Source of the DNA: Paragordius varius
Taxonomy: Eukaryota > Nematomorpha
NCBI GenBank assembly: GCA_964247055.1
Contig: OZ176059.1
Location: 1 to 64,000, forward strand
Length of the DNA: 64,000 nt
Direction: 5' to 3'
Shown: one piece after another, positions 12,530-23,459 of the stretch
Numbering within the stretch: position 1 is the first letter of the stretch
Layout of the letters: each line of letters opens with the position of its first letter
Translations under genes and position numbers: made by a program
Notes under the pieces: model-generated
Seen by the model: only the letters and a program-made list of their open reading frames with translations
What the model was told of the DNA's origin: nothing
Database searches by the model: none

Positions 12530-13500
12530 TTTATTAGAAGACTAATAAATATGAAAAATTTTAGCTTTTAGAGAAATATAGTAAGCGTTAATAATATAAT
12601 GAATGGTTTTACAATTTTAGAAATATATACAAGTATAACTAAAGAGTGATATTACATACCGCTTATACATTTAGAAATTTTTTGATTAAACTTCAAATCC
12701 CTAAAAATCGTGGATTTTAACAATTTCTATTTATAAATTGTGGTTACCGGTATTTTAATTATGCGGATAGTAATCTGTTATTGTCGAATAAAGTAGAAGA
12801 ATGGAAAATCAAAAAGTTAGGGAATCAAAAATTTATTTTATCAATTATAACAGCAATCGTTAAATACAATATACTGTTATTTATTCTAGTTAATAAATAT
12901 TAAATCTAAACATTTGGATCATTGGTAAATCTTTTGGACAAATGGTGTCCAAGGTCCTACATGAGTCGGCTAGGTCGTTATATGCGACCACTTAATATTT
13001 GCAAATCCATATCTTTCATTAATGTTTTCACAAGTGTTGTGTAAGAAATAATAGTTCTCAGTCAAGTTTTTTAGGGCAATAAATCAGAAAAAATTTATTG
13101 TGTTGGCAATACAGTCTTAAGAATTTGATAAAATATTTATTAATAATTATATAAATTAATATAACCGACGAATTTTGACACCCTGATTTATGTTATCTAT
13201 TGCTGATTAAAAAAAATTATTAAATTTATCAAAATAACGATGTAGAGAGCTGTTTTATTAGAAGATCATCTGTTTTATATTTATTCTCATAAAAAGTATG
13301 CGGCCCGAGAATTAGGTTGACACCGTGATTTAGGTTATCATTATTGTTTTTCTAGTAACTTTATAAATTTTCTCTAAATTTTGAATTTTGTTGCCATATA
13401 TTCGAAATTCACGAAAAATAGCCTTTTTTGATTTTTATTATGATCACTTTACCATTTTACATGTTTTGTATTGCAAATCACTACTAAACTTAAACTAGTT
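12530..13500. other. AT-rich intergenic stretch
   Basis: No gene is recognised. Two related short blocks, near 13165-13195 (TTTTGACACCCTGATTTATG) and 13300-13345 (TTGACACCGTGATTTAGG), look like remnants of hAT-type ends. Confidence 0.4.
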
Positions 13501-13526
13501 AATTAATAGTTTTGTTTTTATTAATA

Positions 13527-13532
13527 TTTATT
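13527..13532 (-). promoter_or_regulatory. AATAAA polyadenylation signal of the ten-exon micro-exon gene
   Basis: AATAAA on the minus strand lies about 105 bases past the proposed stop codon (13638). Confidence 0.45.
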
Positions 13533-13637
13533 GTATATTTTTAGTATTATTAGTTTCTATAACGCTGCAAAAATAAATTTTAATCATAAAACATTAAGGA
13601 AGCGTTTTTAAGTTGGAGTATTTAATGATTTTAGATT

Positions 13638-16503
13638 TTAGCCGAAGGCGCCCATTTTGTTAAAAGCTGCGACGTTAAAATACCATTTTCATCCTTCATT
13701 GACTTTTAACATATAAAAATATATTATGCATGTCCAAATTCTGTTTTTCCGGTCAAATATTGTTACGAAACAAATTGAATCAACATAAAACACATTCTAA
13801 AAATTGGTCAAATATATGTAAAAATTTAAGTTTTAAAACGAAACATTTATGCATTACATGGCTTAACGGCTGGATTTGTGCAACCGCTCAAATGTAATGA
13901 AAATAATTAAAATTTATGTTAAATCTGCTAAATAGCAAATATTATTCGTTATTATGTATAAATATTTTCCATACCTCTTCCAAGAAACCTGGTGTCTTTA
14001 GTTATAAAATTGCATTAAACATATTAAACGTTAAAATTAAAAGATAAATATTTTTTTAAAAAAGACAGTCGCACTCTTTTAAACCATGATATTTGAATAG
14101 TGCCTCTCACCAATATACATCTACATTCTATATTTTGGGAGCCAAAATTCACATGGTTAAAAAGTATTGCTATCTAAAAAAAATATTAGTTTTAGATGTT
14201 TGCGTTAATCTTATAATTTTGATTTCTGTGTCTAGATTATTAATAATTTATAAAAACTTACTCGTAACTATATTTTCCGCTTCATACACCACATTCTCTG
14301 CCCCTAAATATATATATGAAGTTTAGAATGAAATAAATTGATTTGTGTATTCAGTTGCTTTACCAGTTTCTATATTGTATAGAGCTAAATATATAAGAAA
14401 TTATATAATATCTAATAATAGTATTTAAAAAATATTTATAAAAATTACAACCTGCTTTTAAATGATACATTCCTATCATTATACACATTTAAATAATGAT
14501 ATATTCCTTCAAATGATAAATTTTAATATACTATGGTGATAGTTATACCGTATCGATCCACGATTTCTCGGGCTATATTATTTTAAAAATTGTTAAATAT
14601 TATTGCGTCTTATATTAATTTTGATATAAATTTTACCATTTTCAATTTCTTCTAGTGTGTGTTCTGGTCTATCAGCTAAATAATACAATATAACTATGGT
14701 TTTTACAGTAAAAATTGAAATTATACTGACAAAACGTATAAAGGCAAGTATCTTTTTCTAAAAGACAATTATACTTTTTTAATCATGATTTATTTCAATA
14801 AAACTCATTTAAATGGAGTGTGAAATAGAGATATATAGAACTAGCACAATCAATTTATATTTTACAATTGTAACTAAATAGCTCCTTAAATTTAATTTAA
14901 AAATATGGTTGTCTTTTAGATAAAATTTTTTTTTATATTTTGACGTTTTGTCCATAAAATAATTTCAAGTTTTTTTGTATTTTCATTTGTACCGCATTTA
15001 TTTTCAAAATTACCAATATCGTCTGTATCCAATGCATTCTCCGCTGGTGGATCTAATTAAAAAACAATATTATCGATAGATATGCAACAACTAATAATCT
15101 CATAATCTGGAAAATATAAACTAAATTGCCATATATAGAGTAAATGAAATTATACGGACAAAACGCAGATTTATAAAGACAACTATTTTTTCCAAATAAC
15201 CCTTTTCTTTTATTATGATTTAAATACTTATCTTGCTTATAATTTTAAAATTTGTAGCGTTATATATCACATTCAACTATATATTTTGCAAAAATGGTTT
15301 TTTTATCAAAAAAAATAGTTGTTTTTATTTTACGGTTTGTCCGTATATTTCAATTTTATTTAAAATAGTCAATATGTAACTACTGGAAGTTGAAGTTGAT
15401 TGAGAAGGTTGATTGGTTTCATGGTCAGATCTTGAGTTTCTTTCTGGATTTTCTTGTCGTTCTTCAATACTATTTTCTTCAACAGCTGGGTTTTCGTTGT
15501 TTGCGCGATTTTGTGCTACATTTTCACCCAACTCCATATCATTGACGCCTTGGGCGACAGCAATCACTTCTGGTGTTTCCGAAGCTCCGGCTCCGACCAC
15601 GGCTAAAATGAAAAATGACATTAATATTGGCAAACTTACAAAAAGTTAAATTTTTTACATTTAATGCATATTAATATATCAACATTAAAAACTAATTTAT
15701 AGGTACCAGGTACATATACCAACTCAGTCCTCAAACTAAATGATAAGCTTTGATATACTCTAAAATACATGAGGGACGGGGACAGTATGGCACTTGAAGA
15801 GAAGAGTTATAAATAAACCATGTCTTACTCCTTTAAATATATTACCCCTTTCGATTATATTAACCTGTTAAAGTTTGAAATCCCTGACACGCTTTTACAC
15901 AATATTATAAACTAACGACAAAAAAAATAGTAAAAGTTTAGGAGTCATAAAAAGTTATAGCCAAATAGTCAACTGTTTATAACCTTTTCAAAGATATTTA
16001 ATGCATTGCGCTGACTCAACCCCTATTTTATTCTGTTAGAAAAAGTTTATACAAAAAACTATATGATACAATATGTGTCTCAAACAAAAAGTAAAATTAA
16101 ATAACATACCACCAATCACACCTGTTTTAAATATTTTTATCAATAAATTTTATAAAAATAAAAATATAAAAAATTTACCTGTCGCCGCGGCTATATGTAT
16201 ATACATTGTACCATTTTAACAAATTTTAACTAATCCTACTATTATTTTAGCTGATAACTAATTTTTACCCCCAATTAATGCAGCAGTTTGACCAACTAAG
16301 TTCCCACTCTTTTTTGGACTATTTTGTTTTTTTGGATAAATTAATTTGCTATGATCAACATTTAGTTTCTTTCTTTGTGTTCGTTTTGCGATTTGTGAAG
16401 AAAAGGTATTATGCTGATCCGATATTGGAATGTTCTTTTTTTTATCAACAAAAGTTTGGATGTAAAATGAGTTTTTCGATATTTCTGAGAGAAAGTATTC
16501 CAT
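13638..16503 (-). CDS. Micro-exon gene, ten phase-1 exons
   Basis: Minus-strand exons that join in one frame: 16503-16269 (from ATG, about 78 codons, Lys-rich, ending TAALIG), 16190-16179 (12 bases), 15602-15384 (219 bases, acidic, Asn/Glu/Ser-rich), 15052-15014 (39, PPAENALDTDDI), 14675-14637 (39, DRPEHTLEEIEN), 14572-14549 (24, REIVDRY), 14303-14262 (42, AENVVYEAENIVT), 13995-13975 (21, TRFLGR), 13869-13858 (12, VKP) and 13666-13638 (FNKMGAFG, stop). All nine introns are phase 1, so every internal exon is in-frame skippable. The first micro-exon completes an Ala-rich hydrophobic run, LIGAAATAVVGAGAS, that may be membrane-associated. The true 5' end may lie further upstream: a hydrophobic FVNYVLVLVAVTMEYF is open just before this ATG. 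Two MITEs sit in introns. The function is unknown; the architecture resembles flatworm micro-exon genes. Confidence 0.68.
14706..14980. mobile_element. Mariner-type MITE inside an intron
   Basis: Begins TA|CAGTAAAAATTGAAATTATA and ends with GACGTTTTGTCCATAAAAT then AATTTCAAG. It lies between the exons at 14675 and 15014 of the micro-exon gene. Confidence 0.75.
15143..15362. mobile_element. Mariner-type MITE inside an intron
   Basis: Inverted ends TGAAATTATACGGACAAAAC and ACGGTTTGTCCGTATATTTC. It starts right after the donor at 15383 of the 219-base exon, within the intron up to 15053. Confidence 0.75.
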
Positions 16504-16554
16504 GGTAACCGCCACTAAAACAAGAACGTAGTTTACAAAATTGATTTCTAGCAA

Positions 16555-17240
16555 TTCTTACAATTGGAATTCATAAGAATTTACATTTTTAACAACCAAA
16601 TTTTATTCTGTTAGGCCAGATCAGGCGAAATACATTATAATTCAAAATATGTTCCAATAGTAATATGGTGATATAAATAATCTTTTGATTTAAAACCCTT
16701 CCCTATAGTGTAAATAATATAAATTATCTTTTGTAAAAAATATTGGATATGTGCTTCTTTCAAGATTTTTGATAAGAAATGTTGAAAGTTGAAGCAACAT
16801 ACAGAATTATATGGGTATAATAGCCTTAGAAATGATATCTTTTTCCATTACTTGACATTAATTTTCTTAACTAGGGGCTGATTTATATGCTAATGCACTA
16901 AATTTAATAATTATTTGACATATTTGATAAATTTTAAACATGAATTGCGCTGATTATATATATAAATGATTATATATTTAATAATATTACCCGGCGATGT
17001 TTTGTTATTCTGTTAATTATTAGTAATATATTAAACAATATTCTAAGAAAATGATTGTCGGGATCAAATGTAATAGTTTATATAATAATAAGGCTTAATT
17101 TATTCAATAGGGTACCTCCACGTCCTCTCTTGAGGTATGAATCATAAGGACAAAGAAATTTATGTAATTGGGAAATCCCGAGATAAATGACGAAAAAATC
17201 AAATTTTTAATAAACATTTCCTCATTAAATATAATTGTAA
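16555..17240. other. AT-rich stretch upstream of the ten-exon gene
   Basis: Expected place for the 5' end of the micro-exon gene. On the minus strand a TATATATAATC lies about 20 bases before an ATG at 16940 (MFKIYQICQIIIKFSALA), and another TATAATT precedes an ATG at 16800. Neither gives a convincing signal-peptide exon with a good donor. Confidence 0.35.
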
Positions 17241-17251
17241 TACAATAAATA

Positions 17252-17842
17252 TACCATTTGCACTTAAAGAGTGTCCTTGAACACTTCAAGTTGGTCCTTA
17301 AAATTTTTAAAATTTGAGTTATCCGTAATTGCATGCATTTTTTTATTTATAATTTTTATACTTTTCTTTATTTATTATAAAATTATTCATTTAAAAATAA
17401 AAATTTTTTATACAAAAACCATTTTATTTCTAACAATTTTTTTTCAATTTAACAAAATTATTAACTGTTAAATGGTTTTCAATGAATTGTAAATAACGAC
17501 CCAGAAAACTTATATATTTTTTAATTAGGTTAAAATCTTATAAATATCCATACAAATTTTAGGAAATTAAAAAAAGATATCCGGTTTCTCAATGATTAAA
17601 GGTTGATATTGATTTAAACTTTATGTTAAAATTTTGAAAATAGGTCAAAAATGATAAAATAGATCAATGATTTTCGATTTGATTAATAAAAGTTTAAAAC
17701 AAAACAAAAAAGTTAAAGGATTAAATTGAAATGTTCAAGGACCAACATGAAATGTTCAAGGACCAACTTGAAGTGTTCAACCAACTTGAATTGTTGAATC
17801 AACTTGAAGTGTTTAAGGATTCTCTTGAAGTTCAAATGATAT
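17252..17842. mobile_element. Fold-back element, CAAGTTGGTCC family
   Basis: Left end ACCATTTGCACTTAAAGAGT followed by one CCTTGAACACTTCAAGTTGG unit. The right end has four inverted, diverged units. The inner sequence (AAAATTTTT, CCAGAAAACTTATATATTTT, CGGTTTCTCAATGATTAAAG) matches the copies at 27211 and 52577. No coding capacity beyond frames read through the repeats. Confidence 0.8.
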
Positions 17843-17859
17843 GTAAATTATTAGTTAAC

Positions 17860-19260
17860 CCTTATCTCTCCAACATAAACTATTTATTAATTAGGGTATA
17901 TATTATGTATATTATTTTTGCAGCTTAAGTGATGAGTTGTAATATAATCAACATATTTAAATTGTTTAAAAATACTTTAATTCTTTATCTGTATAACTTC
18001 ATTTTCAACTATTCACCGTCGACCGAATAAGGAGTTATATAGATTAATTACAATTTAATGATATTATTTTAAAAAAATCATATTTAATCCTTAATTTTTG
18101 TGATATCCTATCGTTGTGTGTCGCAAAATAAGGAATATATTTGTTTAATGTCATAAGAAATGATTATATTTTAATATCATATGTGTAAAAATTTTTATGG
18201 AAAAGTTATGTATTAATAAATTATAGCCATCTTCCGAGAAAAAGATTCGTTCCTTAGCTTTATTTTTTACTGACTTAGGTTTAAAACGTAGTCACCGATC
18301 TTACAATATATTTATTGCGTATTTTCGAAAATGGCTAAAAATATAGCCTTCCACTCAAAAAAAATATTGATGCCTTTCTAAGTTAGATAGATATTAACCC
18401 TATGCATATTTCGTTAAAAGCATAAATTGAATCAAACGGCTTAAAGGTTTTTCTATATTGGTCAGTCACTCATAGAATAAAAAATTATGAGTAATATTAA
18501 AGGCTCCTAATAAATTCAAAGTTTAATCAAACTGTTCATCCCATCCGAATTTGACAAATCCTATTTATAATTTTTAGTAAATTATTATGTTAAATAAAAT
18601 ATGTTTTTAATAACATCATATAAAATTAGCTTTATCAGAGCTATATTAAGTATATTAAAAAATGTGAATGTTTAATAAAATTCTGGATAAATTCATACGA
18701 TAAAAGCGAAAATAAATAATATCTAATTTCAAACATTATTATTATCATCTTTTTGATTTATAAAAGCATGATTCGGGATAGGAAATTCTCTTGTTTATAT
18801 ATATACTCAAGAAATCTCTTTTAGGCTGGTAAAGAAATATGCTACTTTTTTTAGAAGATATTATTATTATTATTATTTGTTTTCTATTATATACTGTGTT
18901 CAATTGGTCGCTCCTAAATTTGGCACCGCACAAAATTATAAGACTAAAGGTGAAAACTAAAGATAAACATTTTTGAAATAAACAGCTATACTTTTTACAC
19001 TGTTTTTAATAGAAGTTTTGACGTTGAATAGGGAATAAAGATATTATAACACACTATATTAATTTTTCACAATAGTAATCATTTATGTTATTGTAAAATA
19101 TTTCTTTTGGCCTCTTTACTGTATTTTATGCGCATGAATGGGTCTAAATTTTGCATTTTTATTAAATATCTTTAACATATATGGGTAAATGGTCAACATA
19201 AGTTAAAAACACATACCGGATTTTCTGTGTGTTTTTATAAAAGATAATATATTTCCTTTA
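17860..19260. other. AT-rich stretch, no recognised gene
   Basis: A minus-strand splice pair around 18913-18895 was seen but is too short and weak to call. No repeat family is identified. Confidence 0.45.
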
Positions 19261-19267
19261 TATAATT

Positions 19268-19712
19268 ACACTAAATCTGAAATTATACGGTTAAAATGGA
19301 AAGAGAATAGTATTTTTAAAGACAACCATACTTTGTAAATCCTAATTTTTTAAATATAAAAATGTACAGTTTAGAGTCTCCTTTTTTTATTTGGATTAAA
19401 GGGTAAGGATTTAAATTGTATCCCGACATATGAAGGCTTTACACTCGCCTGCCCAGGCCTGACAGTAAAGTGATTATGAAAAAATTGCGCAGTTTCGTGG
19501 TTCGAACTCAAATAGTGTGAGAGTCCTGCGCCGTACCTACTATACCAACTACAAAGTATAATATAGAATTGTAAATTGGTAACACATTCAATTATGTATT
19601 TTACGATTGTAAAGATTTTTATAGAATAATTTAAGATATAAAAAAGTGTGGTTCTCTTCAACTTCATATTTTTCGTTTTGTCCGTTTAATTTCTATTATC
19701 ACTGTAATTTAA
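19268..19712. mobile_element. Mariner-type MITE split by a SINE
   Basis: Left part from CTGAAATTATACGGTTAAAA, right part ending GTTTTGTCCGTTTAATTTCT then ATTATCACTGTA. The two halves are separated by a tRNA-derived SINE at 19361-19553, so the SINE landed in the MITE. Confidence 0.7.
19361..19553 (-). repeat. tRNA-derived SINE nested in a MITE
   Basis: Same order of blocks as the copy at 10083-10272, including the minus-strand TGGTATAGTAGGTACGG and B-box-like GAGTTCGAACCACG. It is diverged and has a shorter central arm. Confidence 0.75.
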
Positions 19713-19730
19713 CTGTCTATTAATGTTTAC

Positions 19731-20867
19731 CTATCAATACATTGTAATCATCGGGCGTTTCCAATAAATTATATCTTTTGGAAAGAACATTCCAAATAAC
19801 TAAATCAAAAAATATATCTTTATATTTATTCAACCTTCTGTCTTATTCTCTTCTGCTGATAGGCCTATATAGTATTTTGTAATTAAAGTTTTTATATATA
19901 AAGTTATAAACTATAATATAAACATGGCCAGTTAACTCCGCCGAATTGTAAAATATCATGTATCTTAATCGATTGTATTGTTTTGCATGTTATTCAATTT
20001 ATATTTTATTATTCTGATTACATTGCTACCTTTTAATTAAGATTAGGGTATTTTAATTTTTTGTAACAAAAATTTTATATCGATTGACTTCTAAAGTTTC
20101 TGAATTTAAATGTTAGATTCATGGTTGTAAAAATACTAAAAGATTTTGCTTCATAAATATCCGTTATAAAGCCGTTTTTAAACACGGTTTGCAAATCGCA
20201 TGTGTTAGGGAATATGATCAGTGCTACTTCGTAAACATATATAATTTTTATCAAGGTTCACTGAAAATGATTTGTAGTTTATAATTCTTTTATTTCTCAT
20301 ATTCTAAAAAAATATACTTGGAAAAGCTGATGTCTCAGTGTATTAATTGCAGATTCTGCATATATATTTATTTAAATTAATCTATTTCTCCTTAGTTAGC
20401 AATGCTTATAGCTAACCTTTGACCGGTTCCATTACGATAACGAACCTCTCATACGCCATTTTTAGTAAAAAAATTGGCTACGATGTGCTCAAATAACATT
20501 AAGCAAAATTCATTATAATTTTCCAAGATTATTGAGAACTGCATTTAGATTTAGATGTCATTTTTTTAAAAATAAATTGTCCAAAACTTATTGTCTATTA
20601 TAATTCTCATGAGTATTTTATAAAAATTATTTATTGATTGTTTTTATTAATATATATTAAATATTTAATATTAGTTTATATTTTAATTTATTTTTACGTT
20701 TGACAAGGATTACTTGTAGTAATCGAAAATTCATATAATAAACTCATATAATTTTAGCTAATTGCAACATAATATATACATATTGTTTAATCAATATTGA
20801 TAAGTTGATATAATTATTCCTATACAATAAACTATTAGGGCGGAATCTAAATAAAATGCAGCTTGTC
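19731..20867 (-). CDS. Exons of an unrecognised spliced gene
   Basis: The stronger exon is 19799-19731 (69 bases, phase 1 in and out): acceptor TTTTTTGATTTAG, donor G|GTAAAC, peptide IWNVLSKRYNLLETPDDYNV then LI. A second, 20867-20826 (42 bases, phase 1 in and out), reads QAAFYLDSALIVY between acceptor ATCAAG and donor GTATAG. Both are symmetric and skippable, like the other micro-exon genes. The intron between them, or just upstream, carries a MITE. No terminal exon was located, and no family is recognised. Confidence 0.4.
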
Positions 20868-20902
20868 CTTGATTAATATAAAAATTTAAGCTATAGAAAC
20901 AT

Positions 20903-21192
20903 ACAGTAAAAATTAAATGAAACTGTAAAAATATAAAGACAAAATGTTTTTCAAAAGACAACCCATATTTTTTAAAACCCTCCTTATAAAGACATTTAAT
21001 AACAATCGTATATGAATTGTATATTACCAATATACATTTCTATTCTATAAATTGGTTAAAACAATGTATTATATATTTGTCTGTATAGGAAAAAATATTA
21101 TATATCTATATTTTTATCTTTGTTATTTTTAATATCATGAAATTAATTTGTCTTGTATATAAATTTTGTCCCTATAACTTTATTTTTAATGT
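20903..21192. mobile_element. Mariner-type MITE
   Basis: Left end TA|CAGTAAAAATTAAATGAAAC, inner GACAAAATGTTTTTCAAAAG, right end with TTTTGTCCCTATAACTTTAT and TTTTAATGTTA. Diverged at the right terminus. Confidence 0.6.
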
Positions 21193-21421
21193 TAAATCAA
21201 TTTTAACCTCCAATAATTTGGCACACAATAATTATGAATAATAATTTTGATAACATATACATGATTAAAAAATAATTTATATGTAATTATGCAGATAGTT
21301 ATATGATATTTAAAAATTCTATTAATAGGATGCTTAGTACAAAGTTCATATAAAAATTCTATTTACGTTCGCAAACCAAATTATACATAATATATTAAAA
21401 ATTTATTAAATAATAAATTAC

Positions 21422-21545
21422 CGGTTCAATGCCAAAATTATTAACTGTATATGGCTTAACATTATCAGATTATCTTAATGAATCCTTGTTTGGGTCACCG
21501 TCCGCCCGAGTCTACTTTAACTATAATTACAGGGCAAGCTTTATA
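21422..21545 (-). CDS. Candidate signal-peptide first exon with TATA box
   Basis: ATG at 21462 opens MLSHIQLIILALN and meets a CG|GTAATT donor at 21421 (phase 2). A TATAAA lies at 21545-21540, about 80 bases upstream. It could be the first exon of the gene with exons at 20867 and 19799, but the phase (2 versus 1) does not fit directly, so another small exon or another gene is implied. Confidence 0.27.
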
Positions 21546-21559
21546 CAGTTGGAAATAAG

Positions 21560-22500
21560 CCTTCCTTTGAAGAAAAACCCAAAAAAATACAGGTATGCCA
21601 GAAAATAATAACATAATCTTTTAAGTGAATATTGGAAAAGAACAATATTTAGAAATAACTGATGATATTTTTAAAAAAACAGCCAAACTTTTATATAAAT
21701 TTTTTATATCATTGTTGTAGATTTTAAAAGACGCAAATTCACACACTCAATTATACAATAAAAATTGAAATCATACGAAAACGTAGAAACTAAAGGAGAA
21801 ATTAAATGTACATAATTTGGAGATTATTTTCTTAGCCTAGCATCGCAATAAGAAATTGCAGTACTTCCTATAAATATAAACAGTACTTACCATGTATGAT
21901 AGTATAAGACGCGTTGTTGTGAAATCTGTCACATATTATAAACACAGGTAAACATTGTCAATTAGAATTATATATAGATATATTGAGTATTCCCAATATA
22001 GTTGGTTAAGCGAAAATAGAGAACAAATCCCAGAGGGGCCGATCGAGATAAAATTATCATATCTCCTTTATATCCATTAGCCAAGATGGGAACACCATCT
22101 TTATATTAAATATGATGCACAATTTGGAGATTCTCTCATACCTAGCAATGAATAGTGATAGTACCTTCTATCACGAAATTGGTGGCTTTATGAGACGCAC
22201 ATTATGTGTGACTGATGAGTGTACAACAAGGAGAAAACGCGTCTCAAACTATGACACGTTGGAAACACTCACCTACTAAAAATTATCTTTTCAAGTACTA
22301 TCACTACTAATTGCGATGGTAAAAGAGAATTTGCAAATTTTACTTCATATTTGTTATTAAGATGGCGTTTTCTCCTGAAAATTGATTCATTAAAGGGGAC
22401 GTGTTTTTGTTTAAAAGACAACCACCCTGCTTTCTAAAAGCGTTTTTCCCACACATAGTGCATAATAATAATTTTTATAATACATAGGCGTACTGATTTT
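21560..22500. other. Repeat-like AT-rich stretch
   Basis: A MITE left end is visible at about 21755 (AATAAAAATTGAAATCATAC). ATAATTTGGAGATT near 21815 and CACAATTTGGAGATTCTCTC near 22115 are related and both followed by TAGC and GCA blocks, suggesting a local duplication. No gene is recognised. Confidence 0.4.
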
Positions 22501-22685
22501 CATCCTGTCCCGTTTAAACGTAAGCGATTAATTCAGTGGCGGAACTATTTATGTGCCACTCCGCTACCCCCAAATAAATTGTTTGAAGTTATCCGCATCA
22601 CTAAGATTCGTAAAGGAATATATTTACATGCTTAGCATCCTGAGTCTAAAAGTTTTGCTTTCCTTGTATTTTTATTTATGAAGGC

Positions 22686-23414
22686 TAGTACCCACCCTAA
22701 CCACGGCCATTTCCATAATCTAACGTTCATTTTTAAAGTTTAAAATAAGAAAATAATTTATTAAGAGCATGTATTAATCAGAAAATCATGTGACCAAATT
22801 TTTTGTATCTTTTTTATCCATTGGATCCGCCATCTCCGCTTCAATTGTTAGTAACGATAAATTGCTCATCGTTTTTTGGCCCTCTAGCTTTTAATATAAT
22901 TTTTAATTATTTTTAACTTTGATAATGACCTTAGCTTTGTAGCAACCGTAATTGGTAAAGTCAAAAACAATAATAATGCTGTTTGGCAAAAACTGTTGGG
23001 TACTTAATAATTAAGAGCTCTGCTAATTGTCTGGCATTGTTAATTTGAGCAATCTCATCCTAAGCGAATTAGAAACTGACACTGTTTGAATCGGAAAATA
23101 TTCATTCAAATCGTTTGGATAATTTATTATTTAATTTTTAGCTGAATAAATATTCTACTTCACTCATTTTAGTTAAATCTGATGGAAGCAGAAATGAAAA
23201 CATATCCGATAGAAACGTTCTTTCCTAAAGTTAAAAATAATTAAAGATATTGGAACCACGTTGGCTAAAGATAATTTCCCACATAATCAAGAAAACATTT
23301 CAAAACATGATTTTCTGATTAATACTTGTTTTAATAAATTATTAAGTTATTTTAAACTTTCAAAAATAAACGTTAAGAAGGAATTAGCGTGGTTAGGGTG
23401 GGCGGGTGGCTACT
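22686..23414. mobile_element. Inverted-repeat element (about 120-base arms)
   Basis: The left arm starts TAGTACCCACCCTAACCACG and the right arm ends CGTGGTTAGGGTGGGCGGGT then GGCTACTA. The arms stay paired through AGTTTAAAATAA and the AGAAAATCATGT block about 110 bases in. No transposase frame is recognised between them. Confidence 0.65.
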
Positions 23415-23420
23415 AACCAT

Positions 23421-23434
23421 TATATATATAAATA
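23421..23434 (+). promoter_or_regulatory. TATA box of the small secreted gene
   Basis: TATATATATAAATA begins seven bases after the right end of the inverted-repeat element and about 30 bases before the ATG at 23460. Confidence 0.5.
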
Positions 23435-23459
23435 CCAGACGCGCAAAACTAGACTCAAG

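Noticed and set aside
12955-13000. A 9-base phase-1 splice pair near CCGACTCAT
   Set aside because: Too short to separate from chance, with no neighbouring exons in phase.
15413-15649. Plus-strand frame opposite the 219-base exon
   Set aside because: Shadow of the minus-strand micro-exon gene exon, which has splice sites and a coherent phase.
20791-21030. 79-codon minus-strand frame
   Set aside because: Most of it lies in a MITE. Only the part at 20867-20826 has splice support and is listed as an exon.
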